A DNA stretch of 64,000 bases. It comes from Rubrivivax sp. GTDB taxonomy: Bacteria > Pseudomonadota > Gammaproteobacteria > Burkholderiales > Burkholderiaceae_C. This document shows, in pieces, positions 28,566-39,017 of the stretch (within the stretch, counting starts at the first letter, position 1; each line of letters starts with the position of its first letter). The DNA lies in assembly GCA_016707445.1 (NCBI GenBank), contig JADJHR010000003.1, forward strand, positions 806,001 through 870,000. Reading direction: 5' to 3'. Position numbers and translations under genes: made by a program. The notes below the pieces were generated by a model. That model was given only the letters and a program-made list of their open reading frames with translations, was not told where the DNA came from and made no database searches.

Positions 28566-29771
28566 ATGCGAGTTCTGGTAATTGACGATGACCCATTTGC
28601 GCGCTCACTGCTGGCCAGACAGCTGTCGGAGTTGGCAATCCAAGAGGTGGAGCTGGTCGACAGTGGCGAGGCGGCACTGTCGCGGCTGGCCCGAGGTATG
28701 CCCGCGTTCGACGCATTGATCGTCGACCTGAACATGCCCGGCATGGACGGCGTCCAGTTTCTTCGTCATTTGGCGCGGCAGCGTTTTCGTGGCGGCCTGG
28801 TGCTGGTCAGCGGCGAAGACGCCGACATCCTGCGGTCGGTGGCCAAACTGGCATCAGCCCGCCGGCTGCGAGTTGCCGGCACGTTGCACAAGCCCATTGC
28901 GCTGGAAAGCCTGGGCCAGGCACTTGGCGCTGTACCGACATTTGCCGAATCGACGGTGATGGGTGACATGCGCCGAACATACGACGAACAAGACTTGCGC
29001 AAAGCCATCGCCACGGGTCAGCTTGTGAATTTCTATCAACCACAGGTGCGGATGATCGATGGTGCGGTCGCAGGTGTGGAGGCGCTGGTGCGGTGGCAGC
29101 ACCCGGATGACGGCCTGGTGTTTCCGTCCGATTTCATACCGCTGGTCGAGCAAAGCGGGCTCAGCGATGAGCTGGCGGGTGCCGTGCTGGCTGGGGCCTT
29201 GCGTGCCGCGCGGCAATGGCGTGGGGCCGGTCTGGAGCTGCGTGTTTCGGTCAATGTGGCGATGGACAACCTCTTTGCGCTCGACCTTCCTGAGAAGGTC
29301 GTGAACGCGGCGGCCGAGGCAGGCGTTCCGGCCGAATGCGTGGTCCTCGAGATCACAGAAAGCCAAGTGACACGCGACCTGGACAGGCTGCTTGACGTCG
29401 CCACCCGGTTGCGCCTGAAACGCGTGGGCCTGGCCATCGACGATTTTGGCACAGGGTATTCGTCACTGGCACAGCTGCGCGATGTACCTTTCGATGAACT
29501 GAAACTCGACCGAAGCTTCGTCCACGGTGCCAGCAGCAATCCACAGCTGCAGGCGATTCTGAGGGCCACGCTCGACATGGCACGTCAGCTGGGCCTGCGT
29601 ACCGTGGCCGAAGGGGTAGAAGACCGCGAGGACTGGGACAACCTGCGCGACATGGCATGCGACTTTGCGCAGGGTTATCTGATCGCCCGGCCGATGCCGG
29701 CAGAGGCCATACTGAACTGGTCGTCCGACTGGCGCGCGAAAGGCCATCAGCGACTCGTCAAGCCGCAATGA
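28566..29771 (+). CDS. Response regulator with receiver and EAL (c-di-GMP phosphodiesterase) domains
   Basis: A 401-residue cytoplasmic protein. The receiver (1-125) has the acidic pair DDD at 7-9, acceptor Asp54 in VDLNMPGMDG, and Lys in LHKPIAL. An EAL domain follows (~145-390) with a complete set of signature residues: EAL in GVEALVRW, the VNVA Asn, EITES, DDFGTGYSSL, KLDRSFV and EGVE. It should hydrolyse c-di-GMP, with activity set by phosphorylation of the receiver. This is the PvrR/RocR-like domain order. It lies in the hybrid-kinase/HPt operon, and its stop codon overlaps the start of the next gene (ATGA), so output and partner are co-translated. Confidence 0.93.
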   Translation: MRVLVIDDDPFARSLLARQLSELAIQEVELVDSGEAALSRLARGMPAFDALIVDLNMPGMDGVQFLRHLARQRFRGGLVLVSGEDADILRSVAKLASARRLRVAGTLHKPIALESLGQALGAVPTFAESTVMGDMRRTYDEQDLRKAIATGQLVNFYQPQVRMIDGAVAGVEALVRWQHPDDGLVFPSDFIPLVEQSGLSDELAGAVLAGALRAARQWRGAGLELRVSVNVAMDNLFALDLPEKVVNAAAEAGVPAECVVLEITESQVTRDLDRLLDVATRLRLKRVGLAIDDFGTGYSSLAQLRDVPFDELKLDRSFVHGASSNPQLQAILRATLDMARQLGLRTVAEGVEDREDWDNLRDMACDFAQGYLIARPMPAEAILNWSSDWRAKGHQRLVKPQ

Positions 29772-30946
29772 AATCCCATCTGACGTCACCCATTCTGGTG
29801 GCCTCGGATGTGGCGGCCGACGCGAACCTGGTGCGCAAGCTGCTGGGCAGCGAATTCGAGCAGGTGCATGTCTCGACCAACGCCGACAGCTTCGTGCAGG
29901 ATTTCGAGGCTCGCAAGCCTGAGGTGCTGGTGCTGGCCTTCAACACGCTGCAAAAGGCCGAGCAGTACTACCTGGGCCTCTACCGCTTGAGCAAGCTGGT
30001 GCATGTGACGCCGCATCACACGGTGATCCTGTGTGAAAAAGACGACCTGCGGCGCGTGTACGAACTGTGCAGGAAGAAGTACTTCGACGACTACGTGTTG
30101 TTCTGGCCGCTGACGCACGATGCGCCTCGACTGCCGATGGCGGTACACCATGGCCTGCGCCAACTTGCCACAAGCGCGGGTTCGACGCCGTCGGTTGCAG
30201 ACTTTGCCGTGCAAGCCCGACGCATTGCCGAGCTTGAAGGCCGGTTGGCACAGTACGCTGCGCACGGTGCCAAGCACGTCGACGCGGCCAGCCGGTCGCT
30301 GCGCCAGGTTGGGGATGGCATCGGCGCCGCGCTGGACAGCTTCTCGCAGCGGGTGAGCGACGGCGAACTCGCCGCGATGATCGAATTGCGGGACCCGGGC
30401 GCTTTCCAGCAGGAGTTCGCCCGTCTGAAGAAGGAGAAGATCGACCCGCAACTGCAGTCGGCCGCCGAGGCTGTGAAACCGGTCGGGCAATGGGCCGGTG
30501 CGCTGCGCGATGACCTCGCGCCGCAGCTCGAATCGATACGTGCCTTGCGCCAACTCGCCGATCAGATTCGGCCGCTGGTGCTGATCGTCGATGACGACGA
30601 GTTTCAGCAACGGCTGCTGGCAAAGACGCTGCAGGGCCTGAAGCTCGACCCGATCTTTGCCGGGTCAGGCTCCGAGGCGATGGGCCTCTTGCGCAAACAG
30701 CGGCCGAACTTGGTGCTGATGGACATCGACCTGCCGGACATCGACGGCGTCGAGGTCACGCGATGGATCAAGTCGATCGACGAGTTCAAGCAAACTCCGG
30801 TGGTGATGATCACAGGCCACAGCGAGAAGCGCAAAGTCATCGACAGTCTGAAGGCTGGCGCCGCGGACTTCATCGTCAAGCCGATCGACCAGAGCACCTT
30901 CATGGCCAAGGTGCACAAGCTGCTGCCCGACAGACTCGGCGACTGA
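29768..30946 (+). CDS. Double-receiver protein: degenerate N-terminal and canonical C-terminal REC domains
   Basis: A 392-residue protein with no recognised output domain. The N-terminal ~125 residues fold-match a receiver (PILVASDVAADANLVRKLLG) but lack the acceptor Asp; the equivalent strand reads VLVLAFNTLQ. A helical middle (~150-270, heptad-like around AGALRDDLAPQLESIRALRQLA) joins it to a normal C-terminal receiver with DDDE near 277, acceptor Asp319 in LMDIDLPDIDG, and Lys in IVKPIDQ. ATG at 29768 overlaps the REC-EAL stop codon, so a start at 29657 in the longer open frame is unlikely. It may sense the phosphorelay state and act through protein contacts, or buffer phosphate. Function not known. 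Confidence 0.82.
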   Translation: MKSHLTSPILVASDVAADANLVRKLLGSEFEQVHVSTNADSFVQDFEARKPEVLVLAFNTLQKAEQYYLGLYRLSKLVHVTPHHTVILCEKDDLRRVYELCRKKYFDDYVLFWPLTHDAPRLPMAVHHGLRQLATSAGSTPSVADFAVQARRIAELEGRLAQYAAHGAKHVDAASRSLRQVGDGIGAALDSFSQRVSDGELAAMIELRDPGAFQQEFARLKKEKIDPQLQSAAEAVKPVGQWAGALRDDLAPQLESIRALRQLADQIRPLVLIVDDDEFQQRLLAKTLQGLKLDPIFAGSGSEAMGLLRKQRPNLVLMDIDLPDIDGVEVTRWIKSIDEFKQTPVVMITGHSEKRKVIDSLKAGAADFIVKPIDQSTFMAKVHKLLPDRLGD

Positions 30947-30955
30947 GACTGCCGG

Positions 30956-30998
30956 TTTCAGGCAGCGCGCTGGCCGCAGCAGCAGATGCAGCCTGAAA
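30956..30998. terminator. Possible bidirectional terminator between the relay operon and guaC
   Basis: TTTCAGGC (30956-30963) pairs with GCCTGAAA (30991-30998) around a 27-base loop that contains smaller GC-rich pairings. It sits in the 80-base gap between two convergent genes, the expected place for a shared terminator. No clear T tract. Confidence 0.35.
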
Positions 30999-31026
30999 CA
31001 AGCGATCGAGTCACTGCCCCGCCGCG

Positions 31027-32004
31027 CTACATGAGCAGGTGCTCGCCCGCGTTCTCGCCGCCCAGGATCACGTAGTTGACCTTCTTCAGGTCTGCCAGCG
31101 TGCGGCCGCCGGCGTAGCTGATCGAGCTCTGCAGGTCTTCGCGCATCTCGCGCAGCGTGTCGGTCAGTCGGCCCTTGATCGGCTCGAGGATGCGCTTGCC
31201 TTCGACATGCTTGTACTCGCCCTTGTTGAAGTCGCTGGCCGAGCCGTAGTATTCCTTGTAGCGTCGGCCGTCGACTTCGACCGTGGCGCCGGGCGATTCT
31301 TCATGGCCTGCAAACAGGCTGCCGATCATCACCATCGCAGCGCCGAAGCGCACGCTCTTGGCGATGTCGCCGTGGTGGCGGATACCGCCGTCGGCAACGA
31401 TGGGCTTGCTGGCCACACGTGCGCACCACTTCAGCGCGCTGAGTTGCCAGCCACCGGTGCCGAAGCCGGTCTTCAGCTTGGTGATGCAGACCTTGCCCGG
31501 CCCCACGCCGACCTTGGTGGCGTCGGCGCCCCAGTTCTCGAGGTCGATCACGGCTTCGGGCGTGGCCACGTTGCCGGCGATCACGAAGGCGTCGGGCAGC
31601 CGCGTCTTGATGTGTTCGATGGCCTTGCGCACGCTCACCGCATGGCCGTGTGCGATGTCGATCGTGATGTAGTCGGCGCCCACGCCATCGGCCGCCAGAC
31701 GGTCGATGGTCTCGAAGTCGTGCGCCTTGACGCCAGCGCTGATCGACACGATCAGCCCCTGCTCGCGCATGCGCCGCGCAAAGGCCAGGGTGTCGAGATC
31801 AAAACGGTGCATCACGTAGAAGTGACCGTTGCGCGCCAGATCGGTGGCGATCGGCTCGTCGATCACGGTCTTCATGTTTGATGGCACCACGGGCAGAACA
31901 AAGCGCCGGCCGCCGAACTCGATCGAGGGGTCGCATTCGCTGCGGCTTTCGACGCGGCACTTGCGCGGCAGCAGCAGGATGTTGTCGTAGTCGAAGATTT
32001 CCAT
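31027..32004 (-). CDS. guaC: GMP reductase
   Basis: A 325-residue TIM-barrel enzyme of the IMPDH/GMPR family without CBS domains, of the shorter bacterial GuaC type. It converts GMP to IMP with NADPH, releasing ammonia, and so feeds guanine back into adenine nucleotides. Family blocks: MEIFDYDNILLLPRKC at the N-terminus, PSNMKTV, and the catalytic loop GPGKVCITKLKTGFG with Cys173. ADGGIRHHGDIAKSVRFGA and YYGSASDFNKGEYKHVEGK follow. ATG at 32004 has CAGGAG upstream. It converges with the phosphorelay operon and diverges from the GGDEF-EAL gene. Confidence 0.94.
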   Translation of the reverse strand: MEIFDYDNILLLPRKCRVESRSECDPSIEFGGRRFVLPVVPSNMKTVIDEPIATDLARNGHFYVMHRFDLDTLAFARRMREQGLIVSISAGVKAHDFETIDRLAADGVGADYITIDIAHGHAVSVRKAIEHIKTRLPDAFVIAGNVATPEAVIDLENWGADATKVGVGPGKVCITKLKTGFGTGGWQLSALKWCARVASKPIVADGGIRHHGDIAKSVRFGAAMVMIGSLFAGHEESPGATVEVDGRRYKEYYGSASDFNKGEYKHVEGKRILEPIKGRLTDTLREMREDLQSSISYAGGRTLADLKKVNYVILGGENAGEHLLM

Positions 32005-32229
32005 GGTCAGGCTCCTGAAGGGTTGAGGACGCTTGACCTGCCGCACCGGGCGATCCGGGCAGCCATCTGCAGCGATGGCGCGGAAGACCGGGCGCCAGAA
32101 TGTGGGCCCGGTGTCAAATTCTACGCGGCGCGACTTCGGCCGGGCGTCGGGCCTGACGTTCGGCAGCTCAAGTGCAAGCGCTGTGAGTCGAAATCCGAGG
32201 TCAGACCCGAGAACGCCATCGCATCCGCC

Positions 32230-34113
32230 GTGTCCGCCACCTCCTCGTCAGCATCGGCCGACGGCAAGTTGTTGTCGTGGTGTCGACGCGCCCTGGGCCG
32301 AAGTCTGCCTCCGGCAGCGGCGCCGCCGCTGGCGCCCGCGGCGGCCAGGCCGCGGCGCAAGGATCCTTGGTTCAGGGCCCTGTTCGACCATTGTGACGAG
32401 GGTGTCATCGTGTGCAGCGACGACGGCCTGATCGTCGACTGCAACCCGCAGGCCACCAAGCTGCTGGGCGCCAGCGTGCAGGCACTGCGCGGGCAGGCCC
32501 TGGCCGGTTTCGTGCGCCAGCCCGCGGCTGCGGGTGCAAGCGCCGTCGTCGGCCTGGGCCTGTGCGACGGCCAGGCCCGCGTGCGCCGCGGCGCGGTCGA
32601 ACGCGCGGTCGACCTGCACCTGCATGCGGTCGACGCGGCCGAAGACCGGCGCTGGATGCTGCATCTGCGCAACAAGCGCAGCCAGGGCCAGGCCGAAGAG
32701 AAGCTGAGCCACCTGACCAACTTCGACAGCCTGACTGGCCTGCCCAACCGCAGTCTGTTCCGCGACCGGCTGGGCCAGGCGATGGCGCGCGCCGAACGCT
32801 CGGGCCAGCCGCTGGCGCTGATGATCATCGATCTCGATCGCTTCAAGCTCGTCAACGACAGCCTGGGCCACGAGGTCGGTGACAGCGTTCTCAAGCATGT
32901 GTCCAGCACGCTGACGCAATGCCTGCGCAACGTCGATTCGGTCGTTCGGCTGGTCGATGCCTCGCCGCCCGTCACCTTGTCACACCTGGGCGGCGACGAG
33001 TTCACGGTGATCCTGGAGGCGATCGAATCGGCCGAGGACGCCGCGCTGGTCGCGCGCCGCATTCTCGAGGGCCTGCTGGTACCGTTCCGGGTGGGCAAGG
33101 AAGAGATCGTCGTCTCGGGCAGCATCGGCATCTCGATGTATCCCACCGACGAGGTCGATCTCGATGGCCTGGTGCGGCATGCCGGCCTGGCGATGTACCG
33201 GTCCAAGTCACTCGGTCGCGGCACCTACAGTTTCTTCAGCGACGATCTGAACGCGGCCGTGTCGGCGCGACTGCGGCTCGAAGGCGGCCTGCGTCACGCC
33301 ATCGAGCGCAATGAGTTTCAGCTGTACTTTCAGCCGAAGGCGAATCTGTGCACCGGCGAGGTCACCGGGGTCGAGGCGCTGCTGCGCTGGGATTGCCCGG
33401 GCGAGGGCGTGGTGCCGCCCGACCGTTTCATCGGCGTGCTGGAAGACACCGGCATGATCCTGCCGGTGGGCGCCTGGGTGATCCGCACCGCCTGTGCGCA
33501 GCTGGGCGAGTGGGACCGCCAGGGACTGCCGCCGCTGCGCATGGCGGTCAACCTGTCGGCGCGCCAGTTTCACCACCTGCACCTGGCGTCGATGATCGAG
33601 GACTCGCTGCGCGAACACGCGATCGATGCGCAGCGGCTCGAGATCGAGCTGACCGAGTCGCTGCTGATGGAAGACAACGAGGCCACGCGCAACATGCTCG
33701 AAAGCTTTGCGCGCATGGGTCTGAAGGTGGCGATCGATGACTTCGGCACCGGGCATTCGTCGCTCACCTACCTCAAGCGCTTCAGCATCGACACGCTGAA
33801 GATCGACCGCTCGTTCGTGTCGTCGCTGCCCAGCGACAGCGAGGACGTGGCCATCACCACCGCCGTCATCGCGCTGGGCCGCAGCATGCAGATGAAGGTG
33901 GTCGCCGAGGGCGTCGAAACCCAGGCCCAGGCCGACCTGCTGCGCAAGCTGGGCTGCGACGAGATGCAGGGCTACCTGCTGGCCCGCCCGATGCCGGCGG
34001 CCGACCTGGCGCAATGGCTGGTGCCACACCTGCGCACGCAAGCCAACCGCAGGCGCAGCTATGGCCGTGCGGGCATCGAGCGCCCGATGTCGCTGGAGAA
34101 GCTGCCAAGCTGA
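32230..34113 (+). CDS. PAS-GGDEF-EAL cyclic-di-GMP signalling protein
   Basis: About 627 residues with the chosen GTG start; an upstream TTG at 32023 would lengthen it, and no ATG lies near the N-terminus, so the start is uncertain. A Ser/Ala/Pro-rich leader precedes a PAS domain (~45-150, FDHCDEGVIVCSDDGLIVDCN). The GGDEF domain (~165-330) has its motif at 254-258. The EAL domain (~345-600) has EAL at 382-384 plus VNLSARQF, ELTES, DDFGTGHSSL, KIDRSFV and EGVE, all intact. Both enzyme halves look active, so direction is presumably set by the PAS input. Twelve residues are inserted just ahead of GGDEF (RL, then VDASPPVTLSHL, then GGDEF). No membrane segment is seen. Confidence 0.85.
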   Translation: MSATSSSASADGKLLSWCRRALGRSLPPAAAPPLAPAAARPRRKDPWFRALFDHCDEGVIVCSDDGLIVDCNPQATKLLGASVQALRGQALAGFVRQPAAAGASAVVGLGLCDGQARVRRGAVERAVDLHLHAVDAAEDRRWMLHLRNKRSQGQAEEKLSHLTNFDSLTGLPNRSLFRDRLGQAMARAERSGQPLALMIIDLDRFKLVNDSLGHEVGDSVLKHVSSTLTQCLRNVDSVVRLVDASPPVTLSHLGGDEFTVILEAIESAEDAALVARRILEGLLVPFRVGKEEIVVSGSIGISMYPTDEVDLDGLVRHAGLAMYRSKSLGRGTYSFFSDDLNAAVSARLRLEGGLRHAIERNEFQLYFQPKANLCTGEVTGVEALLRWDCPGEGVVPPDRFIGVLEDTGMILPVGAWVIRTACAQLGEWDRQGLPPLRMAVNLSARQFHHLHLASMIEDSLREHAIDAQRLEIELTESLLMEDNEATRNMLESFARMGLKVAIDDFGTGHSSLTYLKRFSIDTLKIDRSFVSSLPSDSEDVAITTAVIALGRSMQMKVVAEGVETQAQADLLRKLGCDEMQGYLLARPMPAADLAQWLVPHLRTQANRRRSYGRAGIERPMSLEKLPS

Positions 34114-34145
34114 AGCGGCCGGCCGGGCGCGTCGGGCCGCGCTCC

Positions 34146-34151
34146 TAGAAT
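34146..34151 (+). promoter_or_regulatory. Candidate -10 (TAGAAT) directly before uvrD
   Basis: TAGAAT ends seven bases before the uvrD ATG at 34158. If used, transcription would start at or next to the A of the start codon, giving a leaderless mRNA. No convincing Shine-Dalgarno lies between the hexamer and the ATG, which fits that reading. Confidence 0.4.
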
Positions 34152-34157
34152 GCCCGG

Positions 34158-36482
<2,325 letters not shown>

Positions 36483-36495
36483 CGCCGGTGCTGCC

Positions 36496-36518
36496 GGTCG
36501 GCTGCGGCCGTGCCGACC
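36496..36518 (+). terminator. Terminator-like hairpin after uvrD
   Basis: GGTCGGC and GCCGACC, a perfect 7-bp stem with a nine-base loop, 13 bases past the uvrD stop. No T tract follows. Confidence 0.45.
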
Positions 36519-36542
36519 TGAGCTGATCGCGCGTTGCCGGAC

Positions 36543-36797
36543 ATGACCGCGCCTGCCCCGCCGCTGCGTCTGGCCATCGTCACCAACATGCCGACGCCCT
36601 ACCGCGCGCCGGTGTTCGACCGGGTCGCAGCGACACCGGGCATCAGCCTGCAGGTGCTGTACGCAACCCGCGTCGAGCCCGACCGCCACTGGGATCTGCC
36701 GGCGCTGCAGCACGAACATGCCTTCCTTCGGGGGCCGACCCTCGAGCGCGGCGGCCGCTACATCCACTTCAACCCGGGCAGACCCGCCGGCGACTGA
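36543..36797 (+). pseudogene. Fragment of a glycosyltransferase (N-terminal 80 residues)
   Basis: An 84-codon frame whose text PLRLAIVTNMPTPYRAPVFDRVA and FLRGPTLERGGRYIHFNPGR resembles the start of a family 4-type glycosyltransferase; the first block is the usual N-terminal Rossmann strand and acceptor loop. Homologues continue for about 300 more residues. Here the frame ends after HFNPGRPAGD, and the next 190 bases, up to amt, show no further match in any frame. It looks like a remnant left by a deletion whose right end lies near 36780. It could still be expressed as a short peptide, but a function is unlikely. Confidence 0.6.
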
Positions 36798-36820
36798 TTG
36801 GACGCCCTGCTGTTCGTTGT

Positions 36821-36837
36821 TGGTGCGTGACGCACCA
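36821..36837. promoter_or_regulatory. Palindrome TGGTGCG-TGA-CGCACCA upstream of amt
   Basis: Perfect 7-bp inverted repeat with a three-base centre, about 80 bases upstream of the sigma-54-type promoter of amt. That is a normal distance for an enhancer site. The half-sites contain GGTGC/GCACC as NtrC sites do, but in the opposite order (NtrC sites read GCACC...GGTGC), so the binding protein is uncertain. It could instead be a small terminator. Confidence 0.4.
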
Positions 36838-36917
36838 TCGGCAGGCTTGATGCACTGGGATGAGGCTGGCTGCGATGCAGGGTCGGCCCGGCAAGCGCCG
36901 GTGGACCGCCCCATCCT

Positions 36918-36934
36918 GGGCGCAAGTCTTGCTT
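36918..36934 (+). promoter_or_regulatory. Sigma-54 (RpoN) promoter of amt
   Basis: GGGCGCAAGTCTTGCTT has the invariant GG (36919-36920) and GC (36931-36932) with exactly ten bases between, and TTGC at the -12 side, close to the consensus TGGCACG-N4-TTGCW. It lies about 55 bases before the amt ATG. RpoN/NtrC control of ammonium transporters is well established, so motif and context agree. Confidence 0.62.
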
Positions 36935-36988
36935 GAGTTTGTGCGCCACGGGCGCAGTGGGTGCGGTCGGGCCTGGGGGAGCAGTCTC

Positions 36989-38203
36989 ATGGACCACGTC
37001 AAGCAAGGCACCGACACCCTGTTCATCCTGCTGGGCGCCATCATGGTGCTGGCCATGCACGCCGGCTTCGCCTTCCTGGAACTGGGCACCGTGCGCAAGA
37101 AGAACCAGGTCAATGCCCTGGTCAAGATCCTGGTCGACTTCTCGGTATCGACCATCGCCTACTTTTTCGTCGGCTACCTCGTCGCCTATGGCGTGAGCTT
37201 CATGTCCGACGCCAGCACGCTGACGCAGAGGAACGGTTTCGAGCTGGTGAAGTTCTTTTTCCTGCTGACCTTCGCGGCTGCCATCCCCGCCATCATTTCG
37301 GGCGGCATTGCCGAGCGCGCCCGATTCGGCCCGCAGCTGATCGCCACCGGGGTGCTGGTCGGCCTGGTGTATCCGTTCTTCGAAGGCGCGGTCTGGGGCG
37401 GTCGCTTCGGCTTGCAGGGCTGGATCAAGGCGGCCACGGGCGTCGAGTTTCACGACTTTGCCGGCAGCGTGGTGGTGCACGCGGTGGGTGGCTGGATTGC
37501 ATTGACGGCAGTGCTGCTGCTGGGCGCACGCCGCAACCGCTATCGCAAGGACGGCGCCGGACGTCAGGTGGTCAGTGCGCATCCGCCGTCGAGCATCCCG
37601 TTCCTGGCGCTGGGCGCCTGGGTATTGACGGTGGGCTGGTTCGGCTTCAACGTGATGAGTGCGCAGACCATCGACAAGATCTCGGGCCTGGTGGCCGTGA
37701 ACTCGCTGATGGCGATGGCCGGCGGCACCCTGATGGCGGTGCTGCTGGGGCGCAACGACCCCGGCTTTGCCCACAACGGCCCGCTGGCCGGGCTGGTGGC
37801 GGTGTGCGCGGGCTCGGACGTGATGCACCCGGCCGGCGCGCTGGTGGTGGGCGGAGCGGCCGGCGCGATCTTTGTCGTGATGTTCACGCTGACGCAGAAC
37901 CGCTGGAAGATCGACGACGTGCTGGGCGTGTGGCCGCTGCACGGTCTGTGCGGCGCCTGGGGCGGTGTGGCTTGCGGCATCTTCGGGTCGACCGCGCTGG
38001 GCGGGCTGGGCGGCGTCAGCGTGTGGGCGCAACTGCTGGGCACGGCGGTGGGGGTGCTGTGGCCGCTGGCGGCCGGTGCCGCCGTCTACGGTCTGCTCAA
38101 GCTGACGATGGGCCTGCGCCTGTCGGCCGAAGAAGAATTCGACGGTGCCGACCTGTCGATCCACCGCATCGGCGCCACGCCTGAGCGTGAGGCGGCCTGG
38201 TAG
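36989..38203 (+). CDS. amt: Ammonium transporter (Amt family)
   Basis: A 404-residue inner-membrane channel with 11 helices. It begins MDHVKQGTDTLFILLGAIMV without an extra signal peptide. The pore histidines are seen in VVVHAVGGW and WPLHGLCGAWGG. Other Amt blocks are FAFLELGTVRKKNQVN, GGIAERARFGPQ and FFFLLTFAAAIPAI. The C-terminal cytoplasmic tail is short. It imports ammonium under nitrogen limitation. No glnK lies next to it, unlike the common glnK-amtB pair, so the PII partner must be elsewhere. The open frame extends to 36860, but that part covers the RpoN promoter, and GGGGGAG before 36989 marks the real start. Confidence 0.93.
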   Translation: MDHVKQGTDTLFILLGAIMVLAMHAGFAFLELGTVRKKNQVNALVKILVDFSVSTIAYFFVGYLVAYGVSFMSDASTLTQRNGFELVKFFFLLTFAAAIPAIISGGIAERARFGPQLIATGVLVGLVYPFFEGAVWGGRFGLQGWIKAATGVEFHDFAGSVVVHAVGGWIALTAVLLLGARRNRYRKDGAGRQVVSAHPPSSIPFLALGAWVLTVGWFGFNVMSAQTIDKISGLVAVNSLMAMAGGTLMAVLLGRNDPGFAHNGPLAGLVAVCAGSDVMHPAGALVVGGAAGAIFVVMFTLTQNRWKIDDVLGVWPLHGLCGAWGGVACGIFGSTALGGLGGVSVWAQLLGTAVGVLWPLAAGAAVYGLLKLTMGLRLSAEEEFDGADLSIHRIGATPEREAAW

Positions 38204-38224
38204 ACCAGCCGCGCGACTGCACGT

Positions 38225-39013
38225 TCATTGGGTGCCGAAGCTGTCGTTGAAGGTGAAGATCAGCGACACGTAGAACAGCGTTGAGAAGAACAGCCCCGTC
38301 GGCAGCACCAGGAACGACGCCAGCTGGCCCAGTCCCAGCAGGCCGAAGAGCAGCGCCGACAACATCGCGCAGCCGGCCATCAGGCCGAACCAGCTGAGCC
38401 CGTAGACCAAAAAGGCCCCGCGGCAGCGCCATACCGCCAGCGTGCTGGAAAACAGCGCCTGGCCCACGCCCTGGTCGGCCCAGTGCACCAGGGCCGGTGC
38501 ATGCCAGAACGGCACCGTGATCACGCTCAGCCCCAGCAGGGCGAACAGCGTGCCGCTGACCATGCCGCGCTCGGCCAGCAAGGCATCGAACTCGGCCTGC
38601 GGCGTGTTCGGCTTGCGCATCAATTCCATCGCCCGCATGAAGCCGCCGTCGGCCACCTGGTCGGCCAGCAGCAGCAGGCCGGCCACGGCCAGCCCGTAGG
38701 CCAGGCACAGCAGCAGCAGATTGCGCCGCTGCCGCGGCGCGGCGCGCAGCGGCTCGATGAATTGCATCGGATTGACCGGCCCGCCGTTCAGCGCCGACTG
38801 GCTGGCCACCATGAAACCCAGCGACAGCAGCGGGATCAGCATGATCTGCAGCACACCGCCGACCAGCGGCACCAGGGCCGAGAAAAGCGCCGCAAACAGG
38901 AACAGCACGAACAAGCTGGTGAAGGCCAGCGGCCGCTTCAGGTACAGGCGCAGCCCGTCGCGCACCCAATGGGCGCCACGTGCCGGCCCGACGGCCTTGA
39001 GGATCATCGCCAT
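38225..39013 (-). CDS. BPSS1780-like integral membrane protein
   Basis: A 262-residue membrane protein with about six helices and a short soluble N-terminus (MAMILKAVGPARGAHWVRDGLRLYLKRP). It matches the BPSS1780 family, conserved in Burkholderiales next to the homoserine kinase gene; no function is established. The start at 39013 is four bases after the thrB stop codon, so translation is probably coupled. A longer open frame upstream is a shadow of thrB. It converges with amt. Confidence 0.78.
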   Translation of the reverse strand: MAMILKAVGPARGAHWVRDGLRLYLKRPLAFTSLFVLFLFAALFSALVPLVGGVLQIMLIPLLSLGFMVASQSALNGGPVNPMQFIEPLRAAPRQRRNLLLLCLAYGLAVAGLLLLADQVADGGFMRAMELMRKPNTPQAEFDALLAERGMVSGTLFALLGLSVITVPFWHAPALVHWADQGVGQALFSSTLAVWRCRGAFLVYGLSWFGLMAGCAMLSALLFGLLGLGQLASFLVLPTGLFFSTLFYVSLIFTFNDSFGTQ

Positions 39014-39017
39014 GGGG

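Noticed and set aside
36821..36837. Calling the palindrome an NtrC site
   Set aside because: The half-sites are in the wrong order for NtrC (GGTGC first); left as an unassigned palindrome.
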